The notes beneath the pieces were generated by a model. The model made no database searches, was not told the DNA's origin, and worked only from the letters and a program-made list of their open reading frames with translations. Shown piece by piece: positions 14,298-15,249 of a stretch of 15,249 nt of DNA. Numbering within the stretch: position 1 is the first letter of the stretch; each line of letters starts with the position of its first letter. The DNA is from Candidatus Opitulatrix roisinitermitis. Lineage in GTDB: Bacteria; Actinomycetota; Actinomycetes; Actinomycetales; Bifidobacteriaceae. The stretch is from positions 1 through 15,249 of the forward strand of contig JAITSD010000109.1 in assembly GCA_031288055.1 (NCBI GenBank), written 5' to 3'. The translations under genes and the position numbers were made by a program.

Positions 14298-15249
14298 ATG
14301 TCAAATAACCAATTTAATCAAAAAGTTAAAGATCTTTTACGGGCTGCTTATCTTTACTATCAAACTGGTGAAAAGTCCTGGCTATCTGACGAAGAGTTTG
14401 ATTTAAAGCTAGATTATCTAAAAAATTTAGTAGAAAATAATCCTGAACTAGCCAATGATGATTATTATAAATTAATAAATAATGTAGCTAGTGGCACTAT
14501 TGCTGATAACGCAGCTGTTAGATTTGATATCCCTATGCTTTCATTAGCCAAAGCTGCTAATAAAACAGCTGTTGACTCTTTCCTTAATAAAACTGAAACT
14601 GCCGGTGCTAATAAAAAGGGCTGGATTTTAGAATCTAAATTAGACGGTGTTGCTTTAGCTATAAAATATAAAAACGGTAAGTTATCTAAAATTATCACTC
14701 GATCATCTGGTAGAATAGGCATAGATATAACAGATAATTTATTCGAATTATTAAACACCAAATATATATATATTGAAGGTTTAACTACCCAACTTACTGG
14801 TAAATTGACTAACAAAAATATTGAATTACGCGGTGAAATATTTATGACTTTGGAACAATTTAAAAAAACTAATATTATTAGAAAAAAAGATGGTGGTAAT
14901 ATTTACAACAACCCTAGAAATGCTATTGCGGGAATTATTAATTCTAAACCGACTAATTTAACCAGTCAAATTGCAAAAACCTCATCTCAAAAACCTGATA
15001 AAAACAATATTGATAACCAAGGATTATTGTTCTCACTAGATAATAATTCACCCCGAACTAATATTTTAGCTGACTCAGAATATAAGTCCTATGGCACCTT
15101 TTTATGTTATTCATACATAAGTGATTTTGAAATTGATATGGGCGAAACTGAAAATTATGGATTTAACAGTGTTTTATCAATTACACGACAAATTTTGCAA
15201 TATAGTCAACCATATCATAATAGAAAAAAACTATTTTTTGATATTGATA
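14298..15249 (+). CDS. ligA: NAD+-dependent DNA ligase, N-terminal part (window edge)
   Basis: LigA seals nicks in duplex DNA using NAD+, in replication and repair. The 317 visible codons cover domain Ia (YYQTGEKSWLSDEEFD, residues 20-35) and most of the adenylation domain: PMLSLAKA (79-86), the catalytic lysine K114 in ESKLDG, ELRGEIFM and NNPRNAIAG. The OB-fold, zinc finger, HhH and BRCT domains lie beyond the right edge. The protein is divergent: the conserved RGDG-x-x-G-E-D loop reads RSSGRIGID. An Asn/Ser/Lys-rich insertion of about 40 residues (near 14970-15090) separates NPRN...KPTNLT from the TFLCYSY strand that normally follows closely. Key catalytic residues visible are kept, so it is probably active. 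The gene diverges from the DUF4193 gene. Confidence 0.85.
   Translation, partial: MSNNQFNQKVKDLLRAAYLYYQTGEKSWLSDEEFDLKLDYLKNLVENNPELANDDYYKLINNVASGTIADNAAVRFDIPMLSLAKAANKTAVDSFLNKTETAGANKKGWILESKLDGVALAIKYKNGKLSKIITRSSGRIGIDITDNLFELLNTKYIYIEGLTTQLTGKLTNKNIELRGEIFMTLEQFKKTNIIRKKDGGNIYNNPRNAIAGIINSKPTNLTSQIAKTSSQKPDKNNIDNQGLLFSLDNNSPRTNILADSEYKSYGTFLCYSYISDFEIDMGETENYGFNSVLSITRQILQYSQPYHNRKKLFFDID

Noticed and set aside
14465..14815. 116-codon open frame opposite ligA
   Set aside because: It sits antisense to the ligA adenylation domain, including the catalytic KLDG motif; its hydrophobic look follows from AT-rich antisense codons.

Overview
The window comes from a very AT-rich bacterium using the standard code (TGA is used as a stop in carA and pyrD). 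The single-copy flanking genes point to Actinomycetota: a DUF4193 zinc-ribbon gene directly beside dut (mycobacteria keep these close together), a DUF177 protein ending in the PLCxxxCxGLCxxCG pattern, and an HflX with the LRGWGxSMSRQAGGQ signature. The low GC, overlapping genes, relaxed motifs and a frameshifted gene would suit a reduced, perhaps host-associated lineage, but the window cannot name the organism.

Layout. Positions 1-2626 (minus strand): phoH, then hflX split into two frames by a +1 shift near 865-893, then the start of a DsbA/thioredoxin-fold gene running off the left edge. Positions 2627-2769: a divergent control region with a long inverted repeat. Positions 2770-12532 (plus strand): an eight-gene operon, pyrB-pyrC-carA-carB-pyrK-pyrD-pyrF-pyrE, with genes overlapping or 7 bases apart. 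It encodes all of de novo UMP synthesis. Positions 12533-12845: a tRNA-Arg(ACG) with an extended -10 promoter, followed by two 75-base tandem repeats, the first of which begins inside the tRNA 3' end. Positions 12846-14165 (minus strand): DUF4193, dut and DUF177 genes. Positions 14166-14297: a second divergent region with three inverted repeats. From 14298: ligA (plus strand), cut by the right edge.

How the genes work together. CarAB makes carbamoyl phosphate; PyrB and PyrC carry it to dihydroorotate; PyrD with its electron-transfer partner PyrK makes orotate; PyrE and PyrF give UMP. Dut, downstream, feeds dUMP to thymidylate synthesis and keeps uracil out of DNA.

Most notable. The pyrimidine operon has the gene order and many sequence signatures of Bacillota (Bacillus/Enterococcus/Lactobacillus type), not of Actinomycetota, while its neighbours look actinobacterial. 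This suggests transfer of the whole pathway as one block, without the pyrR regulator. Other points worth checking are the hflX frameshift, Asp in place of Glu in the CarA catalytic triad, low-complexity insertions in CarB and LigA, possible leaderless promoters and the tRNA-anchored repeats. I see no phage, insertion sequence, CRISPR array or clearly new multi-gene system.
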